A stretch of DNA of 60,000 nt from Rhizobium sp. N324 (GCF_001664485.1 NZ_CP013630.1:1-60000); one strand, 5' to 3'; shown: positions 39,148 to 49,899, counted from the stretch's first letter. Notes: generated by a model from the letters alone, not told the origin. Made by a program: numbers and translations.

Positions 39148-40758
39148 ATGGAAATGTTCGGAGTTCATAACCCGGCAACAGAGCTGGCAACGGTTGGATT
39201 GGGCGGCGCAGCCAGCGTTCGCTACAACTTTTCCGCCGCCGCGCTCTATGAAGAATCGATCCGCCGGGGCGAAGCCGAACTGACCGCTCAAGGTGCGCTG
39301 CGGGCCCTCACCGGCCAGCACACCGGCCGTTCGCCGCGTGACAAGTTCGTCGTTCGCGACAGCAATACCGATGGCGAAATCTGGTGGGACAACAACAAGC
39401 CGCTTTCGCCGGAGCATTTCGCGCTGCTGCGCGCGGATATGCTGGCGCATGCCGTCGGCAAGGACCTGTTCGTTCAGGATCTCATCGGCGGTGCCGAGGA
39501 AGGCCATGCTCTGCCGACCCGTGTCGTCACCGAATTTGCCTGGCATTCGCTGTTCATCCGCAATCTGTTGATCCGCCCGGACGCCGCAGCGCTGCCGATC
39601 TTTGCACCGAAGCTGACGATTATCGATCTGCCGAGCTTCAAAGCCGATCCGGCCCGCCACGGCTGCCGTTCGGAAACGGTGATCGCCTGCGACCTGACCA
39701 ATGGTCTCGTCCTCATCGGCGGCACCTCCTATGCCGGTGAAATGAAAAAGTCGGTCTTTACCGTTCTCAACCACCTGCTGCCGGCCAAGGGCGTTATGCC
39801 GATGCACTGCTCGGCCAATGTCGGCCCGAATGGTGATGCGGCGGTGTTCTTCGGCCTGTCCGGCACCGGCAAGACGACGCTGTCGGCCGATCCGGCCCGC
39901 ACGCTGATCGGCGACGACGAACACGGCTGGAGCGAAAACGGCATCTTCAATTTCGAAGGCGGCTGCTACGCCAAGACCATCCGCCTGTCGGCCGAAGCCG
40001 AACCGGAAATCTATGCGACGACGCAGCGTTTCGGCACCGTGCTCGAAAACGTCGTGCTGAACGAGCGCCGCGAGCCGAATTTCGATGATGGCTCACTGAC
40101 CGAGAACACCCGCTGCGCCTATCCGATGGATTTCATCCCGAACGCTTCGGAAACCGGCCGGGCCGGGCATCCGAAGACGATCATCATGCTGACCGCCGAT
40201 GCCTTCGGCGTCATGCCGCCGATCGCCCGTTTGACGCCTGACCAGGCGATGTATCACTTCCTTTCCGGCTACACCGCCAAGGTGGCCGGCACCGAAAAGG
40301 GTGTCGTCGAGCCGGAAGCGACCTTCTCCACCTGCTTCGGAGCGCCCTTCATGCCGCGGCATCCGGCTGAATACGGCAACCTGCTGAAGGAACTGATCAG
40401 CCGCCATGGCGTCGAATGCTGGCTGGTGAATACCGGCTGGACCGGCGGCGCCTATGGCACCGGCAAGCGCATGCCGATCAAGGCGACGCGCGCCCTTCTC
40501 GCGGCTGCTCTGACCGGTGAACTCGGCCAGGTCGAATTCCGTGCGGACACCAACTTCGGCTTCGCCGTGCCGGTTTCCGTCAACGGCGTCGACAGCAGCA
40601 TCCTCGACCCGCGCTCGACCTGGGCCGACAAGGCAGCCTATGACGCGCAGGCAGAAAAGCTGGTCTCGATGTTCATCGCCAATTTCGCCAAATTCGAGGG
40701 TCACGTCGATGGCGGCGTCCGCGATGCGGCTCCGGGCGTAAAGGTTGCGGCTGAATAA
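39148..40758 (+). CDS. pckA: Phosphoenolpyruvate carboxykinase (ATP)
   Basis: PckA converts oxaloacetate and ATP to PEP and CO2, the entry to gluconeogenesis used by rhizobia on C4-dicarboxylates. The 536-aa protein has the kinase loop [14 protein letters not shown], the DDEHGW metal site, [10 protein letters not shown] and TGWTGGAYG. The ATG at 39148 follows AAGGGA; the upstream in-frame start at 39040 gives an AT-rich hydrophobic leader that is untypical. Neighbouring chvI/PTS genes and the palindromes upstream suggest carbon-state regulation. Confidence 0.96.
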   Translation: MEMFGVHNPATELATVGLGGAASVRYNFSAAALYEESIRRGEAELTAQGALRALTGQHTGRSPRDKFVVRDSNTDGEIWWDNNKPLSPEHFALLRADMLAHAVGKDLFVQDLIGGAEEGHALPTRVVTEFAWHSLFIRNLLIRPDAAALPIFAPKLTIIDLPSFKADPARHGCRSETVIACDLTNGLVLIGGTSYAGEMKKSVFTVLNHLLPAKGVMPMHCSANVGPNGDAAVFFGLSGTGKTTLSADPARTLIGDDEHGWSENGIFNFEGGCYAKTIRLSAEAEPEIYATTQRFGTVLENVVLNERREPNFDDGSLTENTRCAYPMDFIPNASETGRAGHPKTIIMLTADAFGVMPPIARLTPDQAMYHFLSGYTAKVAGTEKGVVEPEATFSTCFGAPFMPRHPAEYGNLLKELISRHGVECWLVNTGWTGGAYGTGKRMPIKATRALLAAALTGELGQVEFRADTNFGFAVPVSVNGVDSSILDPRSTWADKAAYDAQAEKLVSMFIANFAKFEGHVDGGVRDAAPGVKVAAE

Positions 40759-40794
40759 ATCGAAGCCTGCCTTAAAAAATCTCTGACTCACGTG

Positions 40795-40825
40795 AAACCC
40801 GGCATCGCAGGATTGCCGGGTTTTT
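40795..40825 (+). terminator. Intrinsic terminator after pckA
   Basis: A 10-bp stem (AAACCCGGCA/TGCCGGGTTT) with a 9-base loop is followed by a T run. Confidence 0.85.
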
Positions 40826-40877
40826 CGGTTGACCGCCGATATTTTCAATTCGCCGCCGATGTGAGATAGAACGCCGC

Positions 40878-41321
40878 ATGGCCAGCGACGCGCTCTATAT
40901 CGATGACAGGATCACCATATCAGGATGGGAGCTGACGGAACAGTTCGTTCTGGCCGGCGGTCCCGGCGGGCAGAATGTCAACAAGGTCTCGACCGCCGTC
41001 CAGCTGTTCTTCAACATCCAGAATTCGCCGTCGCTCAATGAGCGCGTCAAAACCAATGCGGTCAAGCTCGCCGGCCGGCGCCTGTCGAAGGACGGCGTGC
41101 TGATGATCGAGGCGAGCCGGTTTCGCAGCCAGGACCGCAACCGCGAGGATGCGCGCGAACGGCTGAAGGAGCTGATTCTGGAGGCCGCCAAGCCGCCGCC
41201 GCCGCCGCGCAAGAAGACCAGGCCGACCAAGGGTTCGGTCGAACGCCGCCTGAAGGAAAAATCGGGCCGCTCGGAAGTCAAGAAAATGCGCGGCCGCCCC
41301 GGTGGCAGCGGCAGTGAATGA
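40878..41321 (+). CDS. arfB: ArfB (YaeJ) peptidyl-tRNA hydrolase for stalled ribosomes
   Basis: ArfB rescues ribosomes stuck at mRNA ends by hydrolysing peptidyl-tRNA. The 147-aa protein has the release-factor catalytic motif AGGPGGQNVNKVST (GGQ near residues 32-34), and a basic C-terminal tail (about 110-147, KKTRPTKGSVERRLKEKSG) that threads into the mRNA channel in the E. coli protein. No anticodon-reading domain is present, which separates it from RF1/RF2. It overlaps or abuts alkB. Confidence 0.93.
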   Translation: MASDALYIDDRITISGWELTEQFVLAGGPGGQNVNKVSTAVQLFFNIQNSPSLNERVKTNAVKLAGRRLSKDGVLMIEASRFRSQDRNREDARERLKELILEAAKPPPPPRKKTRPTKGSVERRLKEKSGRSEVKKMRGRPGGSGSE

Positions 41322-41322
41322 C

Positions 41323-41952
41323 ATGCCGGGACTGTTGAGCGGCATTCGCCATCTCCCCGGCTATCTCGACCGGGCACGTCAGGAGGCATTAGTGGAGGTA
41401 ATCCGCACCATTGTCGCCGAGGCGCCGCTTTATGTGCCGGTCATGCCCGGCACCGGCAAGCCGATGTCGGTGCGCATGACCAATTGCGGGCCGCTCGGCT
41501 GGGTGACGGACAAGGAGCGCGGCTACCGCTACCAGCCGACGCATCCGGCAACCGGCAGGCGCTGGCCCGACATGCCGCAGGAATTGCTCGATATCTGGAA
41601 TGATGTGTCCGGTTACGACAAGCCGCCGGAAGCCTGTCTGGTCAATTTCTACGCCGACGACGCGCGCATGGGTCTGCATCAGGACAAGGACGAGAGGGAT
41701 CTGCGGGCGCCTGTCGTCTCGATCTCGCTGGGCAACAGCTGCCTCTTCCGCGTCGGCGGCCTCAACCGCAATGATCGCACGCTATCCTTCAAGCTTATGA
41801 GCGGCGACCTGGTCGTGCTGGGCGGCAAGGGGAGGCTTTGTTTCCACGGCGTCGACCGCATTCATCCGGCAACCTCGACGTTGTTGAAGAATGGCGGCCG
41901 CATCAATCTGACGCTGCGCCGCGTCACTGCGTCTGATGGATCGTCGGAATAG
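41323..41952 (+). CDS. alkB: AlkB family DNA demethylase
   Basis: AlkB is an Fe(II)/2-oxoglutarate dioxygenase that removes 1-meA and 3-meC lesions. The protein has the metal ligands HQD (in MGLHQDKDERD) and the distal His in CFHGVDRIHPATS, the NFYADDARMG lid, and the 2OG-binding Arg near INLTLRR. I chose the ATG at 41323 (209 aa); GTG codons at 41302 and 41314 are in frame and would overlap arfB. It is followed by convergent coaA with only 9 bases between. Confidence 0.93.
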   Translation: MPGLLSGIRHLPGYLDRARQEALVEVIRTIVAEAPLYVPVMPGTGKPMSVRMTNCGPLGWVTDKERGYRYQPTHPATGRRWPDMPQELLDIWNDVSGYDKPPEACLVNFYADDARMGLHQDKDERDLRAPVVSISLGNSCLFRVGGLNRNDRTLSFKLMSGDLVVLGGKGRLCFHGVDRIHPATSTLLKNGGRINLTLRRVTASDGSSE

Positions 41953-41961
41953 AATCGCCTG

Positions 41962-42957
41962 CTATAATTTCCGCAGCGCCACCTGCTCGATCAGGTGATC
42001 CTTGCCCTTTTTCAGGATGAGATCGGCACGCGGCCGCGTCGGCAGGATGTTCTGGCGCAGGTTTTTCAGGTTGATATTCGCCCAGAGATCCCCGGCGATT
42101 TCGAGCGCTTCCGCATCGCTGATCGAGGCGTAGCGATGGAAAAAGGAGTTCGGATCGCGGAAGGCGGTCTCGCGCAGCCGCATGAAGCGGGCGACGTACC
42201 AGTTATGGATCTGGTCTTCGGCGGCATCGATATAGATCGAGAAATCGAAGAAATCGGAGACCATCGGCACGATCTTGCCGCCGGCCGGCAGGTCGCGCGA
42301 TTGCAGCACATTGATCCCCTCGAAGATCAGAATGTCGGGCCGGTCGACGATCTTGTATTCGTCCGGCAGCACGTCATAGACGAGGTGCGAATAGCTGGGC
42401 GCCTTCACATCCGGCTGCCCGGCCTTGATCGCCGAGAGAAAGCGCAGGATCGCGGCCGTGTCGTAACTCTCCGGAAAACCCTTGCGCTGCATCAGCTTTT
42501 CCCGCTGCAGCACGGCATTCGGATGAAGGAAGCCGTCGGTGGTGACGAGGTCGACCTTCGGGCTGGAAGGCCAGCGCCCCAGTAGCTCCTTGAGGATACG
42601 GGCGGTGGTCGATTTTCCCACGGCGACCGAGCCGGCAATGCCGATGACGAAGGGCGTCTTCGTCACATCGGAAAGGCTGAGGAAGCGGTTGCGCTGTTCG
42701 AACAGCATCTGCGAGGATTCGACATGTGCCGACAGCAGACGCGACAGCGACAGATAGATGCGCCGGACTTCGTCGAGATCGATCGGGTCGCCCATCGAAC
42801 GCAGCCGTTTGACTTCGTCGCTGGTCAGCGTCAGCGGCGTATCGGCGCGGAACTTCGCCCATTGTTCGGAAGAGAAGAAGTGGTAGGGCGAATAGGAGTC
42901 CGACTGGAAGTGATCCAACGTTTCCGGCACCCCGATAATCTCAGTCGCGATACTCAT
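41962..42957 (-). CDS. coaA: Pantothenate kinase, type I
   Basis: CoaA phosphorylates pantothenate with ATP, the first and usually CoA-regulated step of CoA synthesis. The 331-aa protein has P-loop [15 protein letters not shown] (about residues 104-118), [12 protein letters not shown], and the [10 protein letters not shown] strand of the type I family. Its start overlaps the hisE stop (ATGA), so it is the last gene of the histidine cluster. Confidence 0.96.
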
Positions 42958-43277
42958 GAACTCTGCCGGCCGGCCTTTTCCTTGAGGCCGGACTGCGCGG
43001 TTCTGCGCTCGAGTTCGGCCATGACATTCTCTAACGGTATTTCAGCAATCTTCAATACGACCAAAAGGTGATAGAGCACATCGGCGGCTTCATAGGTCAG
43101 ATTGTCGCGGTCGCCGGTCACCGCCGCCATCACGGCTTCGATCGCCTCTTCACCGAGCTTCTTTGCCGCTTTCGGCTGGCCGGCGGCAACGAGCTTGGCT
43201 GTCCAGGATTGCTCCGGCGAGGCTGTCGACCGCTCTGCGACGATGCTTTCGAGATCGGAAAGGGAAAATCCGCTCAT
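42954..43277 (-). CDS. hisE: Phosphoribosyl-ATP diphosphatase
   Basis: HisE removes pyrophosphate from PR-ATP in step two of histidine synthesis. The 107-aa all-helical protein has the MazG-like metal motif [13 protein letters not shown] and [13 protein letters not shown]. The ATG at 43277 (MSGFSLSDL) is preferred over a start at 43322. It lies 17 bases downstream of hisF and overlaps coaA. The HisI activity is not fused, so hisI must be elsewhere. Confidence 0.95.
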
Positions 43278-43294
43278 ATGTCCGCTTTCAAGGT

Positions 43295-44083
43295 TCAGTC
43301 GAGACGCATGTCGATGCCGCACTTCGACATATAGTGCTTCGCCTCGCCGACGGAATAGGTGCCGAAGTGGAAGATCGAGGCGGCGAGCACGGCATTGGCA
43401 TGGCCCTCCTTCACCCCGGCGACGAGGTCGTCGAGGTCGCCGACACCGCCCGACGCGATGACGGGTACACGCACCGCATCGGCGATCGCCCGCGTCAGTT
43501 CCAGATCGTAGCCGACCTTGGTGCCGTCGCGGTCCATCGAGGTGACCAGCAGCTCGCCGGCGCCGCGCTCGACCATCTTCTGGGCGAATTCGACGGCGTC
43601 GAGGCCGGTCGCGTTGCGGCCGCCATGCGTGTAGATTTCCCAGGCGCTGAGATTGTCGCCGCCAACCGCTTGGCTACGCCTGCGCTTGGCGTCGATCGAA
43701 ACGACGATGCATTGGTCGCCGAACTTGTCGGCCGCCTCAGTGACGAAATCGGGATTGCTGACCGCTGCCGAATTGATCGAGACCTTGTCGGCGCCGCAAA
43801 GCAGCAGCTTGCGGATGTCGGCGATGGCGCGCACCCCGCCGCCGACCGTCAGCGGCATGAAGCATTGATCGGCCGTGCGCGACACGACGTCGAAGATCGT
43901 CTCGCGATTGTCCGAGGAAGCGGTGATGTCGAGGAAACAGAGTTCGTCGGCGCCGGCCGCATCATAGGCCTTCGCCGCTTCGACCGGATCGCCGGCATCG
44001 ACGAGATTGAGAAAGTTGACGCCCTTGACGACGCGGCCGTCCTTGACGTCGAGGCAGGGGATCACACGGGCTTTGAGGGTCAT
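43295..44083 (-). CDS. hisF: Imidazole glycerol phosphate synthase subunit HisF
   Basis: HisF is the cyclase subunit that, with HisH ammonia, forms IGP and AICAR. The 262-aa TIM barrel starts [21 protein letters not shown], and has catalytic Asp residues in this strand (Asp12) and in [11 protein letters not shown] (about 130). Its start touches the hisA stop with no gap. Confidence 0.97.
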
Positions 44084-44830
44084 TTACGCGGTCTCCCTTG
44101 CCTTGCTGGCCTTGATCAGCGCCAGTGCTTCCGCCGGATCGATCCGGCCGTCATAAAGCGCGCGACCTGAAATAGCCCCCTCCAGCTTCTGCGCATCGGG
44201 CTGCAGCATGCGCTTGATGTCTTCGATGGAGGCAAGGCCGCCGGAAGCGATGACGGGAATGGAGACGGCATCGGCAAGCGCAAGCGTCGATGCCCAGTTG
44301 ATGCCGGTCAGGATGCCGTCGCGGTCGATATCGGTGTAGATGATCGCGCTGACACCGGCGCCCTCGAATTTTCGGGCGAGTTCGACGATGCCGAGTTCGG
44401 ATGCCTCCGCCCAACCCTCGACGGCCACCTTGCCGCCCTTGGCATCGATGCCGACGGCCACATGGCCTGGAAATTTCCGGCAGGCCTCGATGACCAGATC
44501 AGGATTGCGCACCGCGACGGTGCCGAGAATGACGCGCCGCAGCCCGCGCACGAGCCACGCTTCGATATGATCGAGCGTGCGGATGCCGCCGCCGAGCTGC
44601 ACCGGATTTTTCGTCGCCTTGAGGATTGCTTCGACGGCGTCGCCATTGGCCGAATGTCCCGCAAAGGCGCCGTCGAGATCGACCACGTGCAGCCATTCGA
44701 AACCCTGGTCTTCGAAGGATTTCGCCTGGGCGGCCGGATCGGTGTTGTAGACCGTCGCCTGCTGCATGTCGCCGAGCTTCAGGCGGACGCATTGGCCGCC
44801 CTTCAGGTCGATCGCGGGAAAAAGGATCAT
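44084..44830 (-). CDS. hisA: ProFAR isomerase HisA
   Basis: HisA performs an Amadori rearrangement of ProFAR to PRFAR. The 248-aa TIM barrel has the N-terminal [14 protein letters not shown] (Asp8), the VVDLDGAF strand and [11 protein letters not shown] with the second catalytic Asp, plus the [10 protein letters not shown] phosphate loop. It follows the unknown 185-aa gene by 6 bases and abuts hisF. Confidence 0.97.
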   Translation of the reverse strand: MILFPAIDLKGGQCVRLKLGDMQQATVYNTDPAAQAKSFEDQGFEWLHVVDLDGAFAGHSANGDAVEAILKATKNPVQLGGGIRTLDHIEAWLVRGLRRVILGTVAVRNPDLVIEACRKFPGHVAVGIDAKGGKVAVEGWAEASELGIVELARKFEGAGVSAIIYTDIDRDGILTGINWASTLALADAVSIPVIASGGLASIEDIKRMLQPDAQKLEGAISGRALYDGRIDPAEALALIKASKARETA

Positions 44831-44836
44831 ATCGTC

Positions 44837-45394
44837 TTACGTCCGTAGAGTGGTCGGTACCATCAGCGCATTCCACGCATCTACGATATCCGAGTGGAAA
44901 AAGACAGCGGCAATGGTGGCCGCGCCGAAAAGCAGAAGAAGGAGCAGGGTGACGGTAAAGCCGGCGCGAACCTGGCGCCAGAAGCCGAGGCGCCGCTTCA
45001 TCGATTTTTCGATGTCGCGCACCTCGCGTAGCGCCTGGCTGTTGACGGCGGCGAGCCGGATTTCCGGCTCCATCGCCTCCACATAGGTTTCGGCATAACT
45101 CGAAAGGATCTGCGAGGCGCGGTCGCGCAGCGTATTGCGCAGGTCGGTCGAGAGATAATTGCCGGCGACCGCGGCAAGTTCAGCCTCATTGGGCGAACGG
45201 CCGGCATTGCGCTTGCGATAGCTGACGACGAAATCGCGTTTCTGCCGCTCGTAGAGGGCGTAGGCAAGCAGACCGATCAGATCGTCCTCGCCTTCGATAT
45301 AAAATTCCAGCACGGCCTCGGCGATGTCGGCGGCGTTGATGCCGTTGGCGCGCAGCTGCGAATTCTCGTTGCCGGCAAGGAATTCATGGATCAT
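44837..45394 (-). CDS. Unknown tail-anchored membrane protein in the his cluster
   Basis: I do not recognise this 185-aa protein. It is mostly polar and helical, with a single hydrophobic stretch (about residues 143-168, TVTLLLLLLFGAATIAAVFF) near the C-terminus, so it may be anchored with its bulk in the cytoplasm. Arg/Glu-rich segments (about 95-135) look helical. It lies between hisH and hisA, starts in an ATGA overlap with the 60-aa gene upstream and ends 6 bases before hisA, so it is surely co-transcribed with them. Confidence 0.75.
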   Translation of the reverse strand: MIHEFLAGNENSQLRANGINAADIAEAVLEFYIEGEDDLIGLLAYALYERQKRDFVVSYRKRNAGRSPNEAELAAVAGNYLSTDLRNTLRDRASQILSSYAETYVEAMEPEIRLAAVNSQALREVRDIEKSMKRRLGFWRQVRAGFTVTLLLLLLFGAATIAAVFFHSDIVDAWNALMVPTTLRT

Positions 45395-45573
45395 CGGTCC
45401 AGCCTTTCTTTCAACGCCTTGGCTGCATTGGAAAGCGCTCTCTTGTGAATGGTCTCATCGACACGGCGGATGATCGTTCCGTCGGGAAGCCGGAGGTCGG
45501 AGAAGGGAGGCAGGCCTTCTCTGGAAGGTCTCAGCGTGTAAAATACCTGGCCTGATTTCCGCGACGCCGGCAT
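45391..45573 (-). CDS. Unknown 60-aa protein in the his cluster
   Basis: This small gene is supported by an AGGAG site 8 bases before the ATG at 45573, an ATGA overlap with the next gene and typical codon use. The product contains RLPDGTIIRRVDETIHKRALSNAA-like polar sequence with basic ends and no recognised domain. It follows hisH by 52 bases. Conservation alongside the his genes in related genomes would confirm it. Confidence 0.6.
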   Translation of the reverse strand: MPASRKSGQVFYTLRPSREGLPPFSDLRLPDGTIIRRVDETIHKRALSNAAKALKERLDR

Positions 45574-45625
45574 CGAGCGCACTCCTGTTCCGCCGTTTCC
45601 ATAAAGGGGAAATGAGGCGGCGGTA

Positions 45626-46276
45626 TTACGGGTTCCAGCGCAGGAAATTGGCGATCAGCGCCAAGCCGAGTTTCTGGCTCTTTTCCGGGTGAAACTGTGC
45701 ACCGACCATGTTGTCGCGTCCGACAAGAGCGGTCATCGCACCGCCATAGTCGACGGTCGCGATGACGTCGTCGGCATTTTCGGCGGCCAGATGATAGGAA
45801 TGCACGAAATAGGCATGCAGCCCGTCCGGGCCGGTCGCAATGCCGTTAAAGACCGGGTGGTCCCGCTGCAGGTCGAGTGTGTTCCAGCCGATCTGCGGGA
45901 TCTTCAATTGCGGGTCATCGGGCGTCATCCCGATCACATCGCCGCGGATCCAGTTAAAACCGTGCGTCACGGTCTTTTCGAGGCCGCGCGAGGACATCAG
46001 CTGCATGCCGACGCAGATGCCGAGGAACGGCCGCGCCTTCTTCTCGACGGACTCGATCAGCACCTCGGCCATGCCGGGAACGGCATCGAGACCGCGCCGG
46101 CAATCGGCATAGGCGCCGACGCCCGGAAGCACGATACGATCGGCCGCGGCAACATCCTCAGCCTTGTCGGTGAGATCGATCTGCGCATCGATGCCCGCCT
46201 CGCGCGCGGCCCGCTCGAAAGCCTTGGTCGCCGAGCGCAGATTGCCGGAACCATAGTCGATAATCGCGACGCGCAT
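45626..46276 (-). CDS. hisH: Imidazole glycerol phosphate synthase subunit HisH
   Basis: HisH is the glutaminase that passes ammonia to HisF. The 216-aa class I amidotransferase has the nucleophile in [11 protein letters not shown] (Cys about 88), the [10 protein letters not shown]-terminus, and a His-Pro-Glu triad end in [13 protein letters not shown]. The DUF2628 gene lies two bases upstream. Confidence 0.97.
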   Translation of the reverse strand: MRVAIIDYGSGNLRSATKAFERAAREAGIDAQIDLTDKAEDVAAADRIVLPGVGAYADCRRGLDAVPGMAEVLIESVEKKARPFLGICVGMQLMSSRGLEKTVTHGFNWIRGDVIGMTPDDPQLKIPQIGWNTLDLQRDHPVFNGIATGPDGLHAYFVHSYHLAAENADDVIATVDYGGAMTALVGRDNMVGAQFHPEKSQKLGLALIANFLRWNP

Positions 46277-46278
46277 CG

Positions 46279-46761
46279 TCAGCGTCCTCCATCAAAACCA
46301 AAAAGACCAAGCGATGTCGCTTGGCCATGCGGGCCGTTCGGCCGGCTCTTGTTCTCCCAGCCCGGCGCGGCGGCGTCAGTGTCGGGCTCCGCCGCCCTGT
46401 CGGAGAAGTAGACGTCTTCGGCAATGCCGATCGTATCGGCCGCTATCAGTGCGTCTTCATTCCAGCCCTTGCCGGCGAGGTTGCGGATGCGCAAATTCTG
46501 GCCCTCCAGGCCGACCAGCAGGTTCACGCCCAGCGTGATGGCTGCTCCCGCCGGCCAGAGACCCGGCTCGTCCATCAGCGCGCCGCCGATTGCCTGCAGC
46601 AGAAAGGCGGCCGCCGCGTATAACCACAGCCGATGGAACAGCAGCCAGGCCCATGGAAACAGCAGACCGAGCCACGTGAAGCCGTCGCGGATCACACGCG
46701 TTTCGTCAAGGCGCGTGCCAGCGCTGCCGGGCGGTGTCAGGAAGATATAGCTTGATGTCAT
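46279..46761 (-). CDS. DUF2628 membrane protein
   Basis: The 160-aa product has membrane segments at about residues 30-60 ([20 protein letters not shown]) and 75-95, and a C-terminal polar region with the [10 protein letters not shown] segment characteristic of DUF2628. The function is unknown. It lies between hisB and hisH with a two-base gap to hisH, a placement that recurs in rhizobial his clusters as far as I recall. The frame can be read up to 47010, but similarity begins at the ATG 46761. Confidence 0.8.
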   Translation of the reverse strand: MTSSYIFLTPPGSAGTRLDETRVIRDGFTWLGLLFPWAWLLFHRLWLYAAAAFLLQAIGGALMDEPGLWPAGAAITLGVNLLVGLEGQNLRIRNLAGKGWNEDALIAADTIGIAEDVYFSDRAAEPDTDAAAPGWENKSRPNGPHGQATSLGLFGFDGGR

Positions 46762-46783
46762 TGTCGCCGCTCCCTTGAAGGGC

Positions 46784-47392
46784 TCAGACGAGCGTGCCCT
46801 TGGTAGAGGGAACGCGGCCCGCCTGTCTCGGATCGATTTCTGTCGCCGTGCGCAATGCGCGGGCGACGGCCTTGAAGCACGTCTCGGCAATATGGTGGTT
46901 GTTGGCGCCATAATGGTTGAGAATATGCAAGGTGATGCCGGCATTCTGGGCAAGCGCCTGGAAGAATTCGCGAACGAGTTCGGTGTCGAACGTGCCGATC
47001 TTCGGCGCACTGAAGGCGACGTTCCAGACGAGGAACGGCCGGCCGGAAAGATCGACCGCGGCCTTGGTCATCGTCTCGTCCATGGCGAGATCGATCGACG
47101 CGTAGCGCGTGATGCCGCGCCGGTCACCGAGCGCCTTGGAGATCGCCTGGCCGATGGCAATGCCCGTATCCTCGACCGTGTGGTGGTCGTCGATATGCAG
47201 GTCGCCCTTGGCCTCGATCTCCATGTCGATCAGGGAATGTCGCGCAAGCTGGTCGAGCATATGGTCGAAGAAGCCGACACCGGTCGAAATCTTCGATTTG
47301 CCGGTGCCGTCGAGATTGACGGAGACGGAAATCGAGGTCTCGTTGGTCTTGCGGGAAACGCTGCCCGTACGGCTTGCTGCGGTCTCGGCCAT
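46784..47392 (-). CDS. hisB: Imidazoleglycerol-phosphate dehydratase
   Basis: HisB dehydrates IGP to imidazole acetol phosphate. The 202-aa product is monofunctional, without the phosphatase domain of E. coli HisB. Manganese-binding repeats [11 protein letters not shown] and GANNHHIAE are intact, as is [13 protein letters not shown]. The ATG at 47392 has GGAGG 6 bases upstream, so the longer frame to 47497 is not used. It heads the his cluster and diverges from hslV. Confidence 0.95.
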   Translation of the reverse strand: MAETAASRTGSVSRKTNETSISVSVNLDGTGKSKISTGVGFFDHMLDQLARHSLIDMEIEAKGDLHIDDHHTVEDTGIAIGQAISKALGDRRGITRYASIDLAMDETMTKAAVDLSGRPFLVWNVAFSAPKIGTFDTELVREFFQALAQNAGITLHILNHYGANNHHIAETCFKAVARALRTATEIDPRQAGRVPSTKGTLV

Positions 47393-47568
47393 ATGGCCCT
47401 CCATCGGAATAAGGCCGTTCCTTATCAGGCGCATCGGCAAATATCCAGAAGCCGGGCAAGAGAAAAGCCTGGCCATTTGCAAACGGCGCCGGCCCACTTA
47501 CATAGGGCTCAACAGGGCCAATGTCTGGTCTCGCGTAAACGCCCGCGTCATGGGCAGACAGGTGTTTG

Positions 47569-48096
47569 ATGACAACGATCATTACAGTTCGAAAAGGCGG
47601 CAAGGTGGTGATGGCCGGCGATGGCCAGGTGAGCCTCGGCCAGACCGTCATGAAGGGCAATGCCCGCAAGGTGCGGCGCATTGGCAAGGGCGACGTCGTC
47701 GCCGGTTTTGCCGGCGCCACCGCCGATGCCTTCACCCTGCTCGAACGGCTTGAAAAGAAGCTGGAGCAATATCCCGGCCAGCTGATGCGCGCTGCCGTCG
47801 AACTCGCCAAAGACTGGCGCACCGACAAATACCTGCGCAATCTCGAAGCCATGATGCTCGTCGCCGACAAGTCGATCACGCTGGCGATTACCGGCAACGG
47901 CGATGTTCTGGAACCGGAGCACGGCACGACGGCGATCGGTTCCGGCGGCAATTTTGCCCTAGCGGCCGCCCTGGCACTCATGGATACCGACAAATCGGCC
48001 GAAGAGATTGCCCGCCGCGCCCTCGAAATCGCAGCCGACATCTGCGTCTACACGAACCATAATGTCGTGGTGGAAGCGCTGGATGCCGAAGGCTGA
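47569..48096 (+). CDS. hslV: HslV (ClpQ) protease subunit
   Basis: HslV is the proteolytic double-hexamer core of HslUV. After removal of the initiator Met the chain starts [10 protein letters not shown], exposing the catalytic Thr; this favours the ATG at 47569 over the TTG just before it. The 175-aa protein keeps [14 protein letters not shown] and [15 protein letters not shown] segments of the proteasome-like fold. It overlaps the acetyltransferase gene by 14 bases. Confidence 0.96.
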   Translation: MTTIITVRKGGKVVMAGDGQVSLGQTVMKGNARKVRRIGKGDVVAGFAGATADAFTLLERLEKKLEQYPGQLMRAAVELAKDWRTDKYLRNLEAMMLVADKSITLAITGNGDVLEPEHGTTAIGSGGNFALAAALALMDTDKSAEEIARRALEIAADICVYTNHNVVVEALDAEG

Positions 48097-48595
48097 ACCC
48101 TATGCCTTCCGGCCGCTTGCCGTGGCTGATCTGCCGCTCCTCGCCACATGGCTGCAAAGCCGGCATGTCAGGCGCTGGTGGCGCGATCCGGCCGAGGCGC
48201 TGGCTTCAATGGAAGAGCATATCGATGCGGCTTCCGTCTCTTGCTTCATCGTCACTTTGAATGGGAAGGACTTCGCCTTTATCCGGGCGGCCGATCTCGA
48301 CGACGAGGACGATGAAGCGCTCGCCGGCCAGCCGAAGGGCACCTACGGCATCGACCAGTTCATCGGCATAGAGGAACTCGTTGGCAAGGGTCATGGACCG
48401 GCCTTTATGATAGGGTTCTGCGATATGCTCTTTGCAAAGGGTGCGCGGCGGATCCTCGTCGATCCGCATCCTGACAATGTATTCGCAATCAGAGCCTATA
48501 CCAAGACGGGCTTTCATGGACTTGGCGAAACAACGACTAAATACGGCCGGGCGCTGTTGATGGCCCTGGACCGCCAGGAGAATGATACGCAATGA
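48083..48595 (+). CDS. GNAT acetyltransferase, AAC(6')-like
   Basis: The 170-aa GNAT protein resembles the aminoglycoside 6'-N-acetyltransferase-like subgroup (Acetyltransf_8): [45 protein letters not shown] (acetyl-CoA pyrophosphate loop) and [19 protein letters not shown]. Many chromosomal members do not act on drugs, so the substrate is open. It sits between hslV and hslU, overlapping hslV by 14 bases and hslU by 4, so it is translated with the protease genes. Confidence 0.85.
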   Translation: MPKAEPYAFRPLAVADLPLLATWLQSRHVRRWWRDPAEALASMEEHIDAASVSCFIVTLNGKDFAFIRAADLDDEDDEALAGQPKGTYGIDQFIGIEELVGKGHGPAFMIGFCDMLFAKGARRILVDPHPDNVFAIRAYTKTGFHGLGETTTKYGRALLMALDRQENDTQ

Positions 48596-49899
48596 CCACC
48601 TTTTCCCCCCGCGAGATCGTTTCCGAACTCGACCGCTACATCATCGGCCAGCATGACGCCAAGCGCGCCGTTGCGATTGCGCTGCGCAACCGTTGGCGCC
48701 GCCAGCAGCTCGACCCGAGCCTGCGCGACGAAGTCATGCCGAAGAACATCCTGATGATCGGCCCGACCGGCGTCGGCAAGACCGAGATCTCCCGCCGCCT
48801 GGCAAAACTCGCCGGCGCGCCCTTCATCAAGGTGGAAGCGACCAAATTCACCGAGGTCGGCTATGTCGGCCGCGATGTCGAGCAGATTATCCGCGATCTG
48901 GTCGAGGTCGGCATCGGCCTGGTGCGCGAGAAGAAACGGACCGAGGTCCAGGCCAAGGCGCATGTCAGCGCCGAGGAGCGTGTTCTCGATGCGCTGGTCG
49001 GCACCACCGCATCGCCTGCGACCCGCGAAAACTTTCGCAAGAAGCTGAGGGACGGCGAACTCGACGACAAGGAAATCGATATCGAGGTGGCCGACGCCGG
49101 CTCCGGCATGGGCGGCTTCGAAATACCCGGCATGCCGGGCGCGAATATCGGCGTGCTCAACCTGTCGGAAATGTTCGGCAAGGCGATGGGCGGCCGCACC
49201 AAGAAGGTCCGCACCACGGTCAAGGCCTCCTACAGCGATCTGATCCGCGATGAATCCGACAAGCTGATCGACAATGAGGTGATCCAGCGCGAGGCCGTTC
49301 GCTCCACAGAGAATGACGGCATCGTCTTCCTCGACGAAATCGACAAGATCGCCGCCCGCGACGGCGGCATGGGCGCCGGCGTTTCGCGCGAAGGCGTGCA
49401 GCGCGACCTCTTGCCGCTCGTCGAAGGCACAACGGTTTCGACCAAATACGGGCCGGTGAAAACGGACCATATCCTCTTCATCGCCTCCGGCGCCTTCCAC
49501 GTCTCCAAACCGTCGGATCTTCTTCCCGAGCTGCAGGGGCGCCTGCCGATCCGTGTCGAATTGCGCCCGCTGAACAAGGAGGATTTCCGCCGGATCCTGA
49601 CCGAGACGGAAGCAAGCCTCATCCGCCAGTATCGCGCGCTGATGGAAACCGAAAGCCTGAACCTCGAATTCACCGACGACGCCATCGATGCGCTCGCCGA
49701 TGTCGCCGTGCATCTGAACTCCTCCGTCGAAAACATCGGCGCCCGGCGTCTGCAGACGGTGATGGAGCGGGTCCTCGACGATATTTCCTACAATGCGCCC
49801 GATCGCGGCGGCACGGCCGTCACCATCGATGCCGCCTATGTGCGCGAGCATGTCGGCGATCTCGCGCAGAATACCGATCTCTCGCGCTTCATTCTGTGA
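48592..49899 (+). CDS. hslU: HslU (ClpY) ATPase subunit
   Basis: HslU is the AAA+ unfoldase feeding HslV. The 435-aa protein has Walker [16 protein letters not shown] (about residues 56-70), an intermediate I-domain (about 105-235), Walker [11 protein letters not shown], and the C-terminal DLSRFIL that inserts into HslV to activate it. It overlaps the acetyltransferase gene by 4 bases (ATGA). Confidence 0.97.
   Translation: MTTFSPREIVSELDRYIIGQHDAKRAVAIALRNRWRRQQLDPSLRDEVMPKNILMIGPTGVGKTEISRRLAKLAGAPFIKVEATKFTEVGYVGRDVEQIIRDLVEVGIGLVREKKRTEVQAKAHVSAEERVLDALVGTTASPATRENFRKKLRDGELDDKEIDIEVADAGSGMGGFEIPGMPGANIGVLNLSEMFGKAMGGRTKKVRTTVKASYSDLIRDESDKLIDNEVIQREAVRSTENDGIVFLDEIDKIAARDGGMGAGVSREGVQRDLLPLVEGTTVSTKYGPVKTDHILFIASGAFHVSKPSDLLPELQGRLPIRVELRPLNKEDFRRILTETEASLIRQYRALMETESLNLEFTDDAIDALADVAVHLNSSVENIGARRLQTVMERVLDDISYNAPDRGGTAVTIDAAYVREHVGDLAQNTDLSRFIL

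Noticed and set aside
46762..47010. Extended DUF2628 protein
   Set aside because: The added region overlaps hisB in another frame and lacks similarity; the ATG at 46761 fits the family.
47393..47568. RpoH-type heat-shock promoter of hslVU
   Set aside because: Expected because hslVU is heat-inducible, but no clear CTTGAA and CCAT-like pair with correct spacing was found; TTGCAA with TACATA is only a weak alternative.
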